Of a DNA stretch of 64,000 bases, positions 18,408-27,762 are shown piece after piece. The stretch lies in NCBI RefSeq assembly GCF_046054155.1, contig NZ_JBEQCT010000004.1, forward strand, positions 235,322 to 299,321, given 5' to 3'. Each line of letters begins with the position of its first letter. Position 1 is the first letter of the stretch. Both the position numbers and the translations under genes were made by a program. The notes below the pieces were generated by a model. The model did no database searches. It was not told the DNA's origin and saw nothing but the letters and a program-made list of their open reading frames with translations. This stretch comes from Celerinatantimonas yamalensis (GTDB lineage: Bacteria > Pseudomonadota > Gammaproteobacteria > Enterobacterales > Celerinatantimonadaceae).

Positions 18408-19199
18408 TTATATTTCATCATCCCTATCATGAAATGTATCGGTTACACGACCGTCGATAAGTTGCTGCTTTAATGTGCGAATGGTGGTTTGAAAAATACG
18501 TTTAACCCAGTGGCTAAACGCATCGACAGAGCTAAAGCCGAGATGCTCGGTCAGTTGCTCTTGGGTGAGTCCATCGCGTAAACCGCTTAAGGTCTCAACG
18601 CGGCGCAAGCGATGCTGCCAGACGCGATAACTTAATCCAGTTTCTTTGACAAATAATCGCGCCAAGGTGCGAGAACTCGCCCCAACCTGTTTCCCCCACT
18701 GGGTCAGATTTTGGCGCAGTGCAGGGGATAGGATCAGTGCATCAGTGATTTTTTTAAGCCTCGGATCGCTTGGAAGTGGTAGCTGATTATCGCTGGGTGG
18801 GGCCTGTTTGAGTTCATCGCATAACAGATCGATGAGCAGATGTTGTGTGTGTGCTGAGGCGGGTTTTTTTTGTAGTAGCTTGTCAAAAATACCAATCGCC
18901 AATAACGAGGCATCAACCAGGCGTACTTGCGCGGGCCAGGTACTTGTCATTTCTGTGGGCAAATAGAGCACGCCAAGGGTTGCGCTTTGATGATTTTGAG
19001 CTTTATGGCTAATCATTGGCGGGATCCAAATCAACATATTGGTTTGAATGAGCCAATGCTGATGTGCGGTTTGTCCAGAGAGCATCCCGCGGCGCATCCA
19101 AATTAGTTGCCCTTGAGGATGCTGATGTGAATCTTCTGACATGGGGCGCTGCGTATCAATAATGCGCTCAACCGCGTAAGGTAAGATGTCATCAAGCAT
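18408..19199 (-). CDS. AraC-family transcriptional regulator
   Basis: A 263-aa regulator: an N-terminal cupin-like sensor (SHQHPQGQLIWMRRGML, IPPMISHKA) and a C-terminal AraC DNA-binding domain (LGFSSVDAFSHWVKRIFQ is the second helix-turn-helix). The start at 19199 is chosen for GAGGAGAG just upstream. It lies 60 bases behind an MFS exporter gene on the same strand, and AraC proteins of this architecture commonly control the adjoining exporter. Ligand unknown. Confidence 0.88.
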   Translation of the reverse strand: MLDDILPYAVERIIDTQRPMSEDSHQHPQGQLIWMRRGMLSGQTAHQHWLIQTNMLIWIPPMISHKAQNHQSATLGVLYLPTEMTSTWPAQVRLVDASLLAIGIFDKLLQKKPASAHTQHLLIDLLCDELKQAPPSDNQLPLPSDPRLKKITDALILSPALRQNLTQWGKQVGASSRTLARLFVKETGLSYRVWQHRLRRVETLSGLRDGLTQEQLTEHLGFSSVDAFSHWVKRIFQTTIRTLKQQLIDGRVTDTFHDRDDEI

Positions 19200-19258
19200 C
19201 GTGCTCTCCTCATTCAAATTGCGACTCGTCTGGGCCATACTGTTTGGTTGCGCCTAGA

Positions 19259-20614
19259 TCAGTGAATGGATTCGTGCTGCCGGCGTTTACTGGTAAAGAG
19301 ATAACGGGTGCAGATGATGCCCATGCTCATCAATAATGCCAGTATGATAAAGCAAGTTCGCGCCGTCAATGCGTGTGTATAAAGCCCTGTTAGGAGGCTA
19401 ATTCCACAGACGGAACCGAGATTACGAAAGAGCTGGACAGCGGCCGTCCAGCGGCCAAGTGCCGAAGGCGGGGCACTGTTTTGTATCCATACTAATGTTG
19501 TAGCAGCAACGATGCCAGTTGCTAGCGCACTAATCAGTAATGCACAAGGCAATGCCCATCGTCCTTGGTTGAGTGACATCGCGATGCCTAGCGGACCGAT
19601 GATTAAACCGACTGAACCGGATAGCAGCATGAACAGTTGATTGTTGGTGTTGAGTAATTTGGCGCAAATGATCGCGCCGCCCACCCAGCCTAATGCCGCT
19701 ACGGTGATTAGTATCCCGGGACTAAGCATACTATGTGAGTGGACTAACACGCTTGGCAATAGCGTGACGGTCGCATAGATATTGGCGCTAGATAACAGCA
19801 TAAGAAGCGTCATACAGCGTAACGAGGGCTGCATAAATATCGCTAGTGGAATCGGTGAACGAGAAGGGTTTGCGCGAATGCGAATGATGACCAAGATCGT
19901 ACTGACGATTGCGACAACAACAATGTTTAGCTCGACTATGTGTTGCGGCCAAGGCGCATTCAAACTGAGTAGCCAAGACACGATTGCGATGATGCTTAAC
20001 GATTGCGCCCAGCCATCAATGGAACTCTTAGACTGATTGACGTGACGCGGAAGGTTTAACCGATGGCTGAGAGCTAGAGCAATTAGCCCCACTGGCAAAT
20101 TGAGCCAAAAGATCCCGCGCCAACCTAATGTTAATAAAATCAGGCTACCAAGGACAGGACCGATGACGGCGGCTAAACCCCAAACTGCGCTTAGTAGCCC
20201 CTGCATTTTAGCGCGCTGCTCGGGTGGATAGAGACTGCCAAGCAGCGTGTAAGCGAGCACGATAATCCCTCCTGCGCCAACCCCTTGAATAATGCGAGCG
20301 CTAATGAGAAGTGCCATGGTATGGGCTAGCGACGCACCTAGCGAGGCGATAAGAAAAATACCGATACTGACGCGAAATACGGTTAAAGCGCCAAAAATAT
20401 CCGCTAGGCTGCCGACTAATGGTGCCATAAAAGCGATAGGGAGTAAAAAACCAGTCATGATCCAAGGCCAGCTTGAATGATTGCTAAACGTGACTTGGAT
20501 GGTGGGTAGCGCGGGCGCAACAATGGTGCTATCCATTGCTGCCAGAAAAAGTGCTATCGATACGGCGATAAGGATCCCGCGGTGTGCCTGAGCATGGAGA
20601 ATTGACAACTGCAT
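19259..20614 (-). CDS. MFS efflux transporter (DHA2-like drug:H+ antiporter)
   Basis: A 451-aa membrane protein rich in hydrophobic segments, with the MFS signature LVGSLADIFGALTVFR, the antiporter motif C-like RIIQGVGAGGIIVLAYTLL and VWGLAAVIGPVLGSLIL, and LGWRGIFWLNLPVGL typical of 14-segment DHA2 exporters such as EmrB relatives. FLAAMDSTIVAPALPTIQ at the N-terminus is the motif D1 region. It forms an operon with the AraC regulator. The exported compound is unknown. Confidence 0.88.
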   Translation of the reverse strand: MQLSILHAQAHRGILIAVSIALFLAAMDSTIVAPALPTIQVTFSNHSSWPWIMTGFLLPIAFMAPLVGSLADIFGALTVFRVSIGIFLIASLGASLAHTMALLISARIIQGVGAGGIIVLAYTLLGSLYPPEQRAKMQGLLSAVWGLAAVIGPVLGSLILLTLGWRGIFWLNLPVGLIALALSHRLNLPRHVNQSKSSIDGWAQSLSIIAIVSWLLSLNAPWPQHIVELNIVVVAIVSTILVIIRIRANPSRSPIPLAIFMQPSLRCMTLLMLLSSANIYATVTLLPSVLVHSHSMLSPGILITVAALGWVGGAIICAKLLNTNNQLFMLLSGSVGLIIGPLGIAMSLNQGRWALPCALLISALATGIVAATTLVWIQNSAPPSALGRWTAAVQLFRNLGSVCGISLLTGLYTHALTARTCFIILALLMSMGIICTRYLFTSKRRQHESIH

Positions 20615-20788
20615 ATTTTTGATGCCTGTATGAATGAAGTGTCAAGCTAGTATAGAGCGCACTGTTGTTGTTCTTAATGGTCGGATAAGTCATATTTTCG
20701 AACGAAGCAGACAATCTAGGGGGCCCTTCTATGAGTTGACTCGATGAGCTCAAGGGCTGAACTCATCGATTTGTAACAGCTTTGCGTC

Positions 20789-22141
20789 TTACCGACGTGG
20801 GCCCGCATCGCTCAGTGCGGTTTGCACAATAGGATTAACATCCCAACTTTGCGGCAGAATAGGCGGTCTTTCAATAAAAAGATGTTCGAGATGCAATTGT
20901 TCAACCCCCTGTGCATAGATGGCTGGCAGACCGTTGGGGTAGTGCTCGACGCCAAAGGCTTGTCCGGTGTTGGGGTTAAGGCGATAAGCATTATCAAGTC
21001 CCATGCCAGTAGGTTGGTCAGGGTTACAAGGCGGACGCACATCGTACAATCCTTGTTCAGACTGGTCATTTACGCATTGTTGCATGTGTAGGTGACTGAG
21101 CGAGATATGCAGCAAACTGCCAGGGGTGTCGGTATGCATATTAATGGCACCTTCGGTTGTTCCGCTAAGATGAGAGAAACTGACCCAACGAACTGCTCCT
21201 GGGGCGATCGCTGGATCGCGATGGCGACAGGAGATAAAAATAGGATCTGCTTTACCCCAATGGCAAGGGTGTACATGGTGGCAAGCAAAGTTAATGTGAC
21301 TGAATTGTAGTCGCTGGATCACTCCGCCATCTCGACTGACGATGCCAATTGCGCGATTACTGTCATAGATGGAGCAATTGTTAACACTGATATCTTCAAT
21401 CGCATCAAAGGTTTCAGTACCAATTTTGAATGCACAACTGTATGAACGAAGTAGGCAATTTTGCACTAATACATGTTGGGTCGGGCGGCGTAGTTCGCTG
21501 GGTTTACAGGTGGTTTTGAGGCAAATGCCATCATCAGCAGAGCTAAAGTGGCTATTGCTGATCTGGACATATTGGCAGCCGTCGATATCTAATGCGTCGG
21601 TATTTGCCATGGTCAGGTCATTGCTGATGGTTAGCTGGTCGATAAAAATATGTGCAGAACTCACTAAATGAACGGTCCACATTGGGGCATCAATGATCGT
21701 GAAATGAGTCAGTCGGATCTGTTGGCAATCTTCAAATACGATCAATCGAGGACGATGTGGCGCGGGCAAGCGATACCCTTGTTCATCCGGTTCTGACGCA
21801 AAATAAGCGCTGGCATTACCATTGATAAGGCCAGGGCCGGCAATCGTGATATTATGTTGATGGCGAGCATAAAGCATCGCGCGATCCGAGTTTTCTGCGA
21901 CCGATAGGGTGATTGCACCTTGAAAATCCTGATAATCAGGGCTGGCAATCAGCTCAGCCCCAGCTTCTAGCCACAAATATAAATTCGATGGTAATTGTAA
22001 TGCTCCGATTCGATATCGTCCGGTGGGAACAATCAGAGTTCCACCTCCGGCTTGAGCGATCTGATCGAATGCTTGTTGAAATGCAGCGCTGACATCTTGT
22101 TGGCCTTGGTGGTGAGCGAGTGCTGCGAGAGTAATCTGCAT
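20789..22141 (-). CDS. Glycoside hydrolase family 28 (polygalacturonase-like), cytoplasmic
   Basis: Right-handed beta-helix enzyme of family GH28, 450 aa. Catalytic signatures: NTDALDIDGC (the NTD site) and SADDGICLKT (the DD site), then FKIGTETF in place of the usual GHG and NRAIGIV in place of RIK, a pattern nearer to exo-acting or rhamnogalacturonan/xylogalacturonan-type members. There is no signal peptide, so it should act on imported oligosaccharides. AAGGAG lies 8 bases upstream of the ATG at 22141. It is the fourth gene of an operon with an ABC sugar importer, only 33 bases after the permease stop. Likely substrate: a short uronic-acid-containing sugar; this is inference. Confidence 0.88.
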   Translation of the reverse strand: MQITLAALAHHQGQQDVSAAFQQAFDQIAQAGGGTLIVPTGRYRIGALQLPSNLYLWLEAGAELIASPDYQDFQGAITLSVAENSDRAMLYARHQHNITIAGPGLINGNASAYFASEPDEQGYRLPAPHRPRLIVFEDCQQIRLTHFTIIDAPMWTVHLVSSAHIFIDQLTISNDLTMANTDALDIDGCQYVQISNSHFSSADDGICLKTTCKPSELRRPTQHVLVQNCLLRSYSCAFKIGTETFDAIEDISVNNCSIYDSNRAIGIVSRDGGVIQRLQFSHINFACHHVHPCHWGKADPIFISCRHRDPAIAPGAVRWVSFSHLSGTTEGAINMHTDTPGSLLHISLSHLHMQQCVNDQSEQGLYDVRPPCNPDQPTGMGLDNAYRLNPNTGQAFGVEHYPNGLPAIYAQGVEQLHLEHLFIERPPILPQSWDVNPIVQTALSDAGPRR

Positions 22142-22173
22142 CGACAAAACTCCTTTGACAATAATGGGGCGGG

Positions 22174-22989
22174 TTATTTGACCGCGCCTTCGGTGACACC
22201 GCTGATAAATTTGCGCTGGAAGATAAGAAAGACGCAGATTAACGGAATAATGACGATCATCGCACCTGCCATGAGCACGGGAATATTAATGGTGTTGCGG
22301 TTTTGAAAGAACATCATGCCAATCGGTAGTGTGCGCAGGTTATCTTGATTGACTAAAATTAATGGGATCAAAAACTCATTCCAAGTCCAGATAAACAACA
22401 GTAACGCCAGTGTCGATAGTGTGGGCGCGATAGCGGGGAGCAGTACTTTCCAGAGTATTTTCCAGCGAGGTGTTTGATCCATTACTGCCGCTTCAAGCAA
22501 TTCTTTTGGAACCTGGCGAAAAGCCGTGGCGATCATCAATGTCGTAAACGGCAATGATAAAGCAATTTGCGGCAAGATCAGCGCCCAATAGGTATTGGTC
22601 AGCCCCATTAAGCGAAGTTCCTGATACAACGGGATAATGAATGATTCCGAGGGCAATACCATTCCCAGGGCCATCAATGCGGCGACCAGCGTTTTACCGG
22701 GTATCTTTAAAAAGGCGAAGGCAAAGCCAGACAAGATCCCGATAAAAAGGCTACTGATGACTACGGGGATAACGACCACTACTGAATTGAGGAAGTAGAT
22801 ACGAAAGTGTCCCTGTTGCCAGGCTTCAAGATAGTTATGCAAACTGATATGGCCAGGCAAAACGAACAACCCTTGGAATAACTCCGATTGGGTTTTAAAC
22901 GAGGCTGATAGGACCATCAGAAATGGGGCAACGGTCAGGAGTCCAAGCAGCCATAAAAATAAGCGTGAAATAGTTAGATGTTTTAACAT
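22174..22989 (-). CDS. ABC sugar transporter permease (MalG/UgpE type)
   Basis: A 271-aa inner-membrane permease with six hydrophobic segments and the EAA loop ELLEAAVMDQTPRWKILWKV...LPAIAP that docks on the ATPase. Its ATG overlaps the stop of the upstream permease at 22989, so the two are translationally coupled. Part of the binding protein - MalF - MalG - GH28 operon. The ATPase is encoded on the other side of the binding protein gene (26385). Confidence 0.93.
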   Translation of the reverse strand: MLKHLTISRLFLWLLGLLTVAPFLMVLSASFKTQSELFQGLFVLPGHISLHNYLEAWQQGHFRIYFLNSVVVVIPVVISSLFIGILSGFAFAFLKIPGKTLVAALMALGMVLPSESFIIPLYQELRLMGLTNTYWALILPQIALSLPFTTLMIATAFRQVPKELLEAAVMDQTPRWKILWKVLLPAIAPTLSTLALLLFIWTWNEFLIPLILVNQDNLRTLPIGMMFFQNRNTINIPVLMAGAMIVIIPLICVFLIFQRKFISGVTEGAVK

Positions 22990-23861
22990 TATCTGCGTTC
23001 TCGGATCATAAAATGAATCAGGCCATTGACGATAAAGATAATCAGCATACTCAAGATGGCTACCGCAGAGGCATAGCCAAAGTGGCGCAGATCAAAGCCT
23101 TGCTGATACATGTACATATTGGTAACTAACGTGGAAGTCCCCGGGCCACCACGCGTCATCACATAAATAAGGTCGAAGGCTTTTAGGCTGGCGATCACTG
23201 TTAAAATTAAGGCCACTTTGATCTCAGGACGAAGTCCGGGCAGGGTGATCCGCTTAAATTTTTGCCAGCGTGATGAACCATCTAGTTCGGCCGCTTCATG
23301 AATGGATGGGTCCATGCGTTGGATCCCGGCCATAAACAACACTAAGCAGAAGCCAAAAAAATACCAGACGGCAACCATACCTGTTGCGGGGAGTGCCCAA
23401 GTAAAATTCCCCAACCAAGCGATAGCCAGTTGAGGCATGCCAATGAATCGGAAAAATTGATCAATGGGGCCAAATGCTGGGTTGTATAACCAGCGCCAGA
23501 CTACCCCCAGTACCGCCATCGGCATAATATAGGGAAGGAAAAAGAGTGCTCTTAATAGCGTCAACTCTTTAGTCCCTTTGAGTTCATTCAAAAAACTGCA
23601 CAGCGCTAATCCAAGAGCAATAGGGAAGAGCGTATAGAACAGCATCAAGATGACATTATTTCCTACCGCGACCCAAAATTGGTAATCACCAAAAATAGTC
23701 ACAAAATTTTGCAGTCCAACAAAAATTGGCCAGCCGCTACCATCCCAGGCGGTTAGACTTACCAATAATGAGGCTATTAATGGAAAAAGCAAAAATACGC
23801 TATAGATAAGTAGTGCTGGCAGTAAATACAGCGAGTTTTTTAATAACGAGCCATTGAGCAT
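22989..23861 (-). CDS. ABC sugar transporter permease (MalF/UgpA type)
   Basis: A 290-aa inner-membrane permease with six predicted transmembrane segments, and the EAA motif IHEAAELDGSSRWQKFKRI...LPGLRP. The start at 23861 has AAGGAG 8 bases upstream; the frame is open further back to 23921, but those codons overlap the intergenic gap and look non-coding. It pairs with the MalG-type permease that follows. Confidence 0.92.
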   Translation of the reverse strand: MLNGSLLKNSLYLLPALLIYSVFLLFPLIASLLVSLTAWDGSGWPIFVGLQNFVTIFGDYQFWVAVGNNVILMLFYTLFPIALGLALCSFLNELKGTKELTLLRALFFLPYIMPMAVLGVVWRWLYNPAFGPIDQFFRFIGMPQLAIAWLGNFTWALPATGMVAVWYFFGFCLVLFMAGIQRMDPSIHEAAELDGSSRWQKFKRITLPGLRPEIKVALILTVIASLKAFDLIYVMTRGGPGTSTLVTNMYMYQQGFDLRHFGYASAVAILSMLIIFIVNGLIHFMIRERR

Positions 23862-23921
23862 TGATGCAACTCCTTCTATCGAACTCAGCCCACCTTGCTG
23901 TGAGCTGAGTTGTCTCAACAA

Positions 23922-25253
23922 TCAATGAGAGAGTGATGCGAGATATTTTTGGTAGTCTTTATCGAGTACATCGGTCAGCTGCTTCGGAGTCATTCGTCCA
24001 CCCATTAACTTCTGTACGCTTTGATTAATCGTGGTTAACATGGTTGGCGTTGCCCAATCGATATAATGGCCCAATGCATTGCTTTGATTTACCGTTACCC
24101 AAACTCGATAGACATCGCCTAACAAAGGGTTATCGGCTGGAAGCTTGGCATTTTTGGCCACTGCGGCGGCTAAAAAGCCATGTTGCAACCACGCATTAGC
24201 AACTTTGTCAGACACTAACTCGTTGATAAATGCAGCTGCTGCATCACGTTGCGCTTTGGTTTTAGCGGCGGTGGTGATGGAGAATGGCAAATCGGTCCCC
24301 CCTTCAATTAATGGATGCGGGACGCCCGCAAATTTGGGAAGTGCGGCAAAATGGATATCTTTATTCGCCTTGAACTGCCCCATATACCATGTCCCACTAA
24401 TAAAGAATGCTGATTGGCCACTTTGAAATAAGGTGGCCGCATCATCATGGCCAATCCCTTGAAAACCTTGAAAGAAATAACCCTTTTTGGCCCATGACTG
24501 CATTAGTTTTGCAGCTTTCATTAATTTGGGATTGTGGAATGTGCCGCCTTGGTCATAAATGAGTTTATCAAGGGTAGCGCGGTGACTGCTATCAATCTGG
24601 TCTTGCCATAAGGCGCTCAGCATTTGCTGGCCAGCATTGCCATCCAACAGGCCTAGCATCATCGGCGCCACGCCCTGTTTTTTCAGTTTAGCCATGTCAA
24701 GGTTCAGCTGTGTCATCGTCTTGGGAACGCTGATTCCGGCCTTATCTAATATTGCTTGATTATAATAAAAACCAACCATCTCGCCTAAACTGGCCACACC
24801 GTATAATTCGCCTTGACTAAATTTAAGATCTTTTGACCATCGATTGCTCTTTAAAATAGAAGGCGGAAAGCGTTCAGTCCAATGATAGTGTTTTGCATAG
24901 CTATCCATTGGGACTAACAACTGTTGTTTAACTAAGGCTCCCATATCGCCTCCCCCCTGATTAACTTGTGCCACCTGTGGACCGCCCCCTGATGAGAGCG
25001 CCAACTTGAGTGGAATACGCATATCCTCAAAGGAATGGACAGAGCGGGTGATTTTGATATTAGGGTGTTGCGCGGTGAAATCTTTAATCGCTTGGTTGAT
25101 TACGGCAGTTTGTTCAGGATAGTTATAAATATCCCACTCTTTTAGTTCAATGGAGGTTGCGTGCACTGCTGGAATGACTGCAACCCCCACTAAAGTGGCT
25201 ATTGATAAGCTGGTGTAACGTATCCAGTTATGAATATTTTGTGGCTTTGGCAT
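23922..25253 (-). CDS. ABC sugar transporter, solute-binding protein
   Basis: A 443-aa family 1 extracellular solute-binding protein. Signal peptide at residues 1-32 (basic start, hydrophobic core SLSIATLVGVAVIPAVHA). The mature part begins IELKEWDIYNYPEQTAVINQAIKDF and shows the usual YYNQAILDKAGI, FISGTWYMGQFK and PFSITTAAKTKAQRDAAAAFINEL blocks. AGGGGA lies upstream. First gene of the importer operon. Sugar unknown. Confidence 0.92.
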   Translation of the reverse strand: MPKPQNIHNWIRYTSLSIATLVGVAVIPAVHATSIELKEWDIYNYPEQTAVINQAIKDFTAQHPNIKITRSVHSFEDMRIPLKLALSSGGGPQVAQVNQGGGDMGALVKQQLLVPMDSYAKHYHWTERFPPSILKSNRWSKDLKFSQGELYGVASLGEMVGFYYNQAILDKAGISVPKTMTQLNLDMAKLKKQGVAPMMLGLLDGNAGQQMLSALWQDQIDSSHRATLDKLIYDQGGTFHNPKLMKAAKLMQSWAKKGYFFQGFQGIGHDDAATLFQSGQSAFFISGTWYMGQFKANKDIHFAALPKFAGVPHPLIEGGTDLPFSITTAAKTKAQRDAAAAFINELVSDKVANAWLQHGFLAAAVAKNAKLPADNPLLGDVYRVWVTVNQSNALGHYIDWATPTMLTTINQSVQKLMGGRMTPKQLTDVLDKDYQKYLASLSH

Positions 25254-25771
25254 GATTATATCCCCTGTTCATCAAGTTCCATGATGGGTGGTCGTCGTTG
25301 GATGGTCGTATCGCATCAAGTATCCCAGACGTTCTCCATATAGACTTACTTATTTTTATATATAAAGTAAAGTTGTTTTTCTCTCTCACATTCTAGTATT
25401 TCGATCTGGATCGAAAAATATTAAGACATATCTTGCCAGCAAATTTATTGTGCTACAAAAAATTAACAATCATTTGGTGAGGATATTAAAAACTAATTGA
25501 TTGGGATAATAATAGATTATTCAACTAATTTTATATCAATAATAGGTTATAAATCTGTTTTTTGAGGGCATCTTGTTGAGCTCATTGGATGGATCAACTC
25601 TTCGTTATTGTTTGTTAAAGTCGGCCAACAGGTTTGTTGCGGCGAATTGATCTTGTAAATACAGCTATCGAAGTGAATAACGCTTGCATGGAAATCATAT
25701 TTATTATTTACTGAAAATTAAGTTTGATGATTTATTCATCACCATTTACTGACGGTGTAAGGAGTTGCCCG
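25254..25771. other. Divergent promoter region of the sugar cluster
   Basis: A 518-base AT-rich gap between the binding-protein operon (left) and the GNAT-ATPase operon (right). It holds the promoters of both and the 18-bp palindrome at 25399. No ORF seen. Confidence 0.45.
25399..25416. promoter_or_regulatory. 18-bp palindrome, candidate operator
   Basis: TTTCGATCTGGATCGAAA, two 8-base arms around TG, in the shared promoter region about 150 bases upstream of the binding-protein gene. It could be the operator of the cluster's ROK repressor or of another regulator; I did not find a second copy in front of the kinase or dehydrogenase genes. Confidence 0.45.
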
Positions 25772-26383
25772 ATGGATCAGCCAGTCGCCTTTATTCGCCA
25801 TGCCAAGCTAACCGATAGGCCAATGCTTTACCAGATTTGTTTGCAGACGGCGAAGGCTGGAGACGATGCAACAGGTTTATATAGTGATCATGAGTATCCT
25901 GGTCAAGTTTATGTGATCCCTTATTTACTCTTTGAGCCGCAATTTGCGTTTGTATTAGAAATGAACCAGCAAGTTGTTGGATATGTCGTCGCAACAGCAG
26001 ATACCGCGCATTATGAGCAAACGCTGGCTAAGCAGTGGTGGCCTAAGTTAAAGGCGCAATATGCCGAGCGTGAAGAAATGGCGCTTTGGGATCACAAAGT
26101 TCTCGGCCAGATTCGACATCCTTCAGGGGCAAGTCCCGAGTTATTAGAACGCTGGCCTGCGCATTTACATATTAATTTGCTGCCTCAAGCACAGGCAGGG
26201 GGATGGGGACGGAAGCTGATCGCCCATCAACTCCATGCGTTAAAAGAAGCGGGTGTTGATGGGGTGCATCTTGGCGTGAATTTAGCCAATGAAAGAGTCT
26301 GCCAATTCTACGAAAAAGTCGGTTTTGAGACCATTTTGCGCAGCCACGCTATTTATATGGGGCAGCGTTTAGACGAGGAATAA
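25772..26383 (+). CDS. GNAT-family acetyltransferase of the sugar cluster
   Basis: A 203-aa GNAT protein. The acetyl-CoA-binding region is visible as LLPQAQAGGWGRKLIAHQLHALKEAG, and the C-terminal NERVCQFYEKVGFE is the usual final strand/helix. The start at 25772 has AAGGAG 8 bases upstream; the ATG at 25724 is upstream of that site. It is 1 base from the ATPase start, so it belongs to the importer. GNATs of this type with long N-terminal inserts occur beside hexosamine-related genes, which agrees with the glucosamine-kinase-like gene nearby; the acceptor is unknown. Confidence 0.85.
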   Translation: MDQPVAFIRHAKLTDRPMLYQICLQTAKAGDDATGLYSDHEYPGQVYVIPYLLFEPQFAFVLEMNQQVVGYVVATADTAHYEQTLAKQWWPKLKAQYAEREEMALWDHKVLGQIRHPSGASPELLERWPAHLHINLLPQAQAGGWGRKLIAHQLHALKEAGVDGVHLGVNLANERVCQFYEKVGFETILRSHAIYMGQRLDEE

Positions 26384-26384
26384 G

Positions 26385-27476
26385 ATGGCCAATTTAGCGT
26401 TACAACAATTAAAGAAAAATTTTGATCAGCACACTGTTATCCATGGAATTGATCTTACTATTGAAAATGGTGAGTTCATCGTTTTTGTTGGCCCGTCAGG
26501 CTGTGGTAAATCAACCTTATTGCGTATGATTGCAGGCTTAGAGACCATTAGTGATGGCTCGCTTTGGATCGATGAGCAGGATATGACGGCGCAAAATGCG
26601 GCCGATCGTGGGATCGCAATGGTGTTTCAATCATACGCGTTATATCCAAATATGAGCGTGCGCGCGAATTTGGCATATCCTCTTGAAATGGCTAAAAAAA
26701 GAAAAGATGAAGTGGCCAGCAAGGTGAGCGATGTGGCGAAAAAGCTGCATTTAACTGAGCTGCTTGAGCGTCTGCCACGCGAGCTTTCAGGCGGTCAGCG
26801 CCAGCGCGTTGCAATAGGTCGGGCGATAATACGAGAACCCAAAATCTTCTTATTTGATGAGCCGTTGTCGAACTTAGATGCTGAGCTGCGGTTGCAGATG
26901 CGTATTGAGATCGCCAAATTGCATGAAGCATTGGGCAATACCATGATCTATGTGACGCACGACCAGCTTGAGGCGATGACCCTTGCGGACCGCATTGTGG
27001 TGTTACGTGATGGTCAAATTGAACAAGTGGGTAAGCCGCTCGCCATTTATCACGATCCTGATAATATCTTCGTGGCAGGTTTTATCGGTTCTCCGCGCAT
27101 GAACTTTTTGCGAGCTCGAGTCAGGGCCTGTAACGGTACGCAGTTGCAAGTAGAGGTGGCTGAACTCGGTATCGAATGCTTAGTTTGTGAGGTGGGCTCG
27201 ACAGTAGCGGAAGGCACCGAATTAACACTTGGTATTCGTCCCGAACATGTAATTAGTCAAGCACCAAGCGAGCAAATAAACGCCTTTGAGGCTACTATCG
27301 CCTACGCAGAGCGTCTCGGTCATACCAATTATCTTTATTTAGATATCGGTAGCGAGGCGATGTTTGTGCTCGAAGATCGCCATGCCGACTCACTTAATAC
27401 GCATGCCTCGTTGAGGCTTGCCATCGATCCGCAAAAGGTATTACTGTTTGATGCTGAAGGTGCAAGAGTGCGTTAA
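26385..27476 (+). CDS. ABC sugar transporter ATPase (UgpC/MalK/MsmK type)
   Basis: A 363-aa ATPase energising the importer encoded on the other strand. Walker A GPSGCGKST (residues about 36-44), Q-loop VFQSYALYPNMSV, signature LSGGQRQRVAIGRAI, Walker B IFLFDEPLSNLD and H-loop YVTHDQ, followed by the C-terminal regulatory OB-type domain (LGIRPEHV) found in MalK-type proteins. The ATG is 1 base after the GNAT stop. Confidence 0.95.
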   Translation: MANLALQQLKKNFDQHTVIHGIDLTIENGEFIVFVGPSGCGKSTLLRMIAGLETISDGSLWIDEQDMTAQNAADRGIAMVFQSYALYPNMSVRANLAYPLEMAKKRKDEVASKVSDVAKKLHLTELLERLPRELSGGQRQRVAIGRAIIREPKIFLFDEPLSNLDAELRLQMRIEIAKLHEALGNTMIYVTHDQLEAMTLADRIVVLRDGQIEQVGKPLAIYHDPDNIFVAGFIGSPRMNFLRARVRACNGTQLQVEVAELGIECLVCEVGSTVAEGTELTLGIRPEHVISQAPSEQINAFEATIAYAERLGHTNYLYLDIGSEAMFVLEDRHADSLNTHASLRLAIDPQKVLLFDAEGARVR

Positions 27477-27617
27477 TTCATAACAGCATGTTGGGGTGAG
27501 AGACTAAAATATTCAACTTTCAAGGTGAGCCTCACTCCTGCTTGCTGTCGGCGATGATGAGTTTGTTTGATTCGCGTGGATCTGCTAGAGAAGTTGGTGA
27601 TGATTTAAGGGAGACAA

Positions 27618-27640
27618 GCCAGCTATCAAAATTAGCTGGC
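27618..27640. repeat. Hairpin between the convergent ATPase and ROK genes
   Basis: GCCAGCTA (27618-27625) / TAGCTGGC (27633-27640) with a 7-base loop, in the 286-base gap between convergent genes. It has no U-run; possible terminator. Confidence 0.4.
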
Positions 27641-27762
27641 AGTAAAAAAGAGGGATCGATTAAGTATATAAGTCAAATGACGGCGGGTTGCCAATAATAT
27701 CTATCTATTCGATTTTTAAAATAATTAAGGTGCGAAGTGAGATGAGACCATTTAAGTCACAT

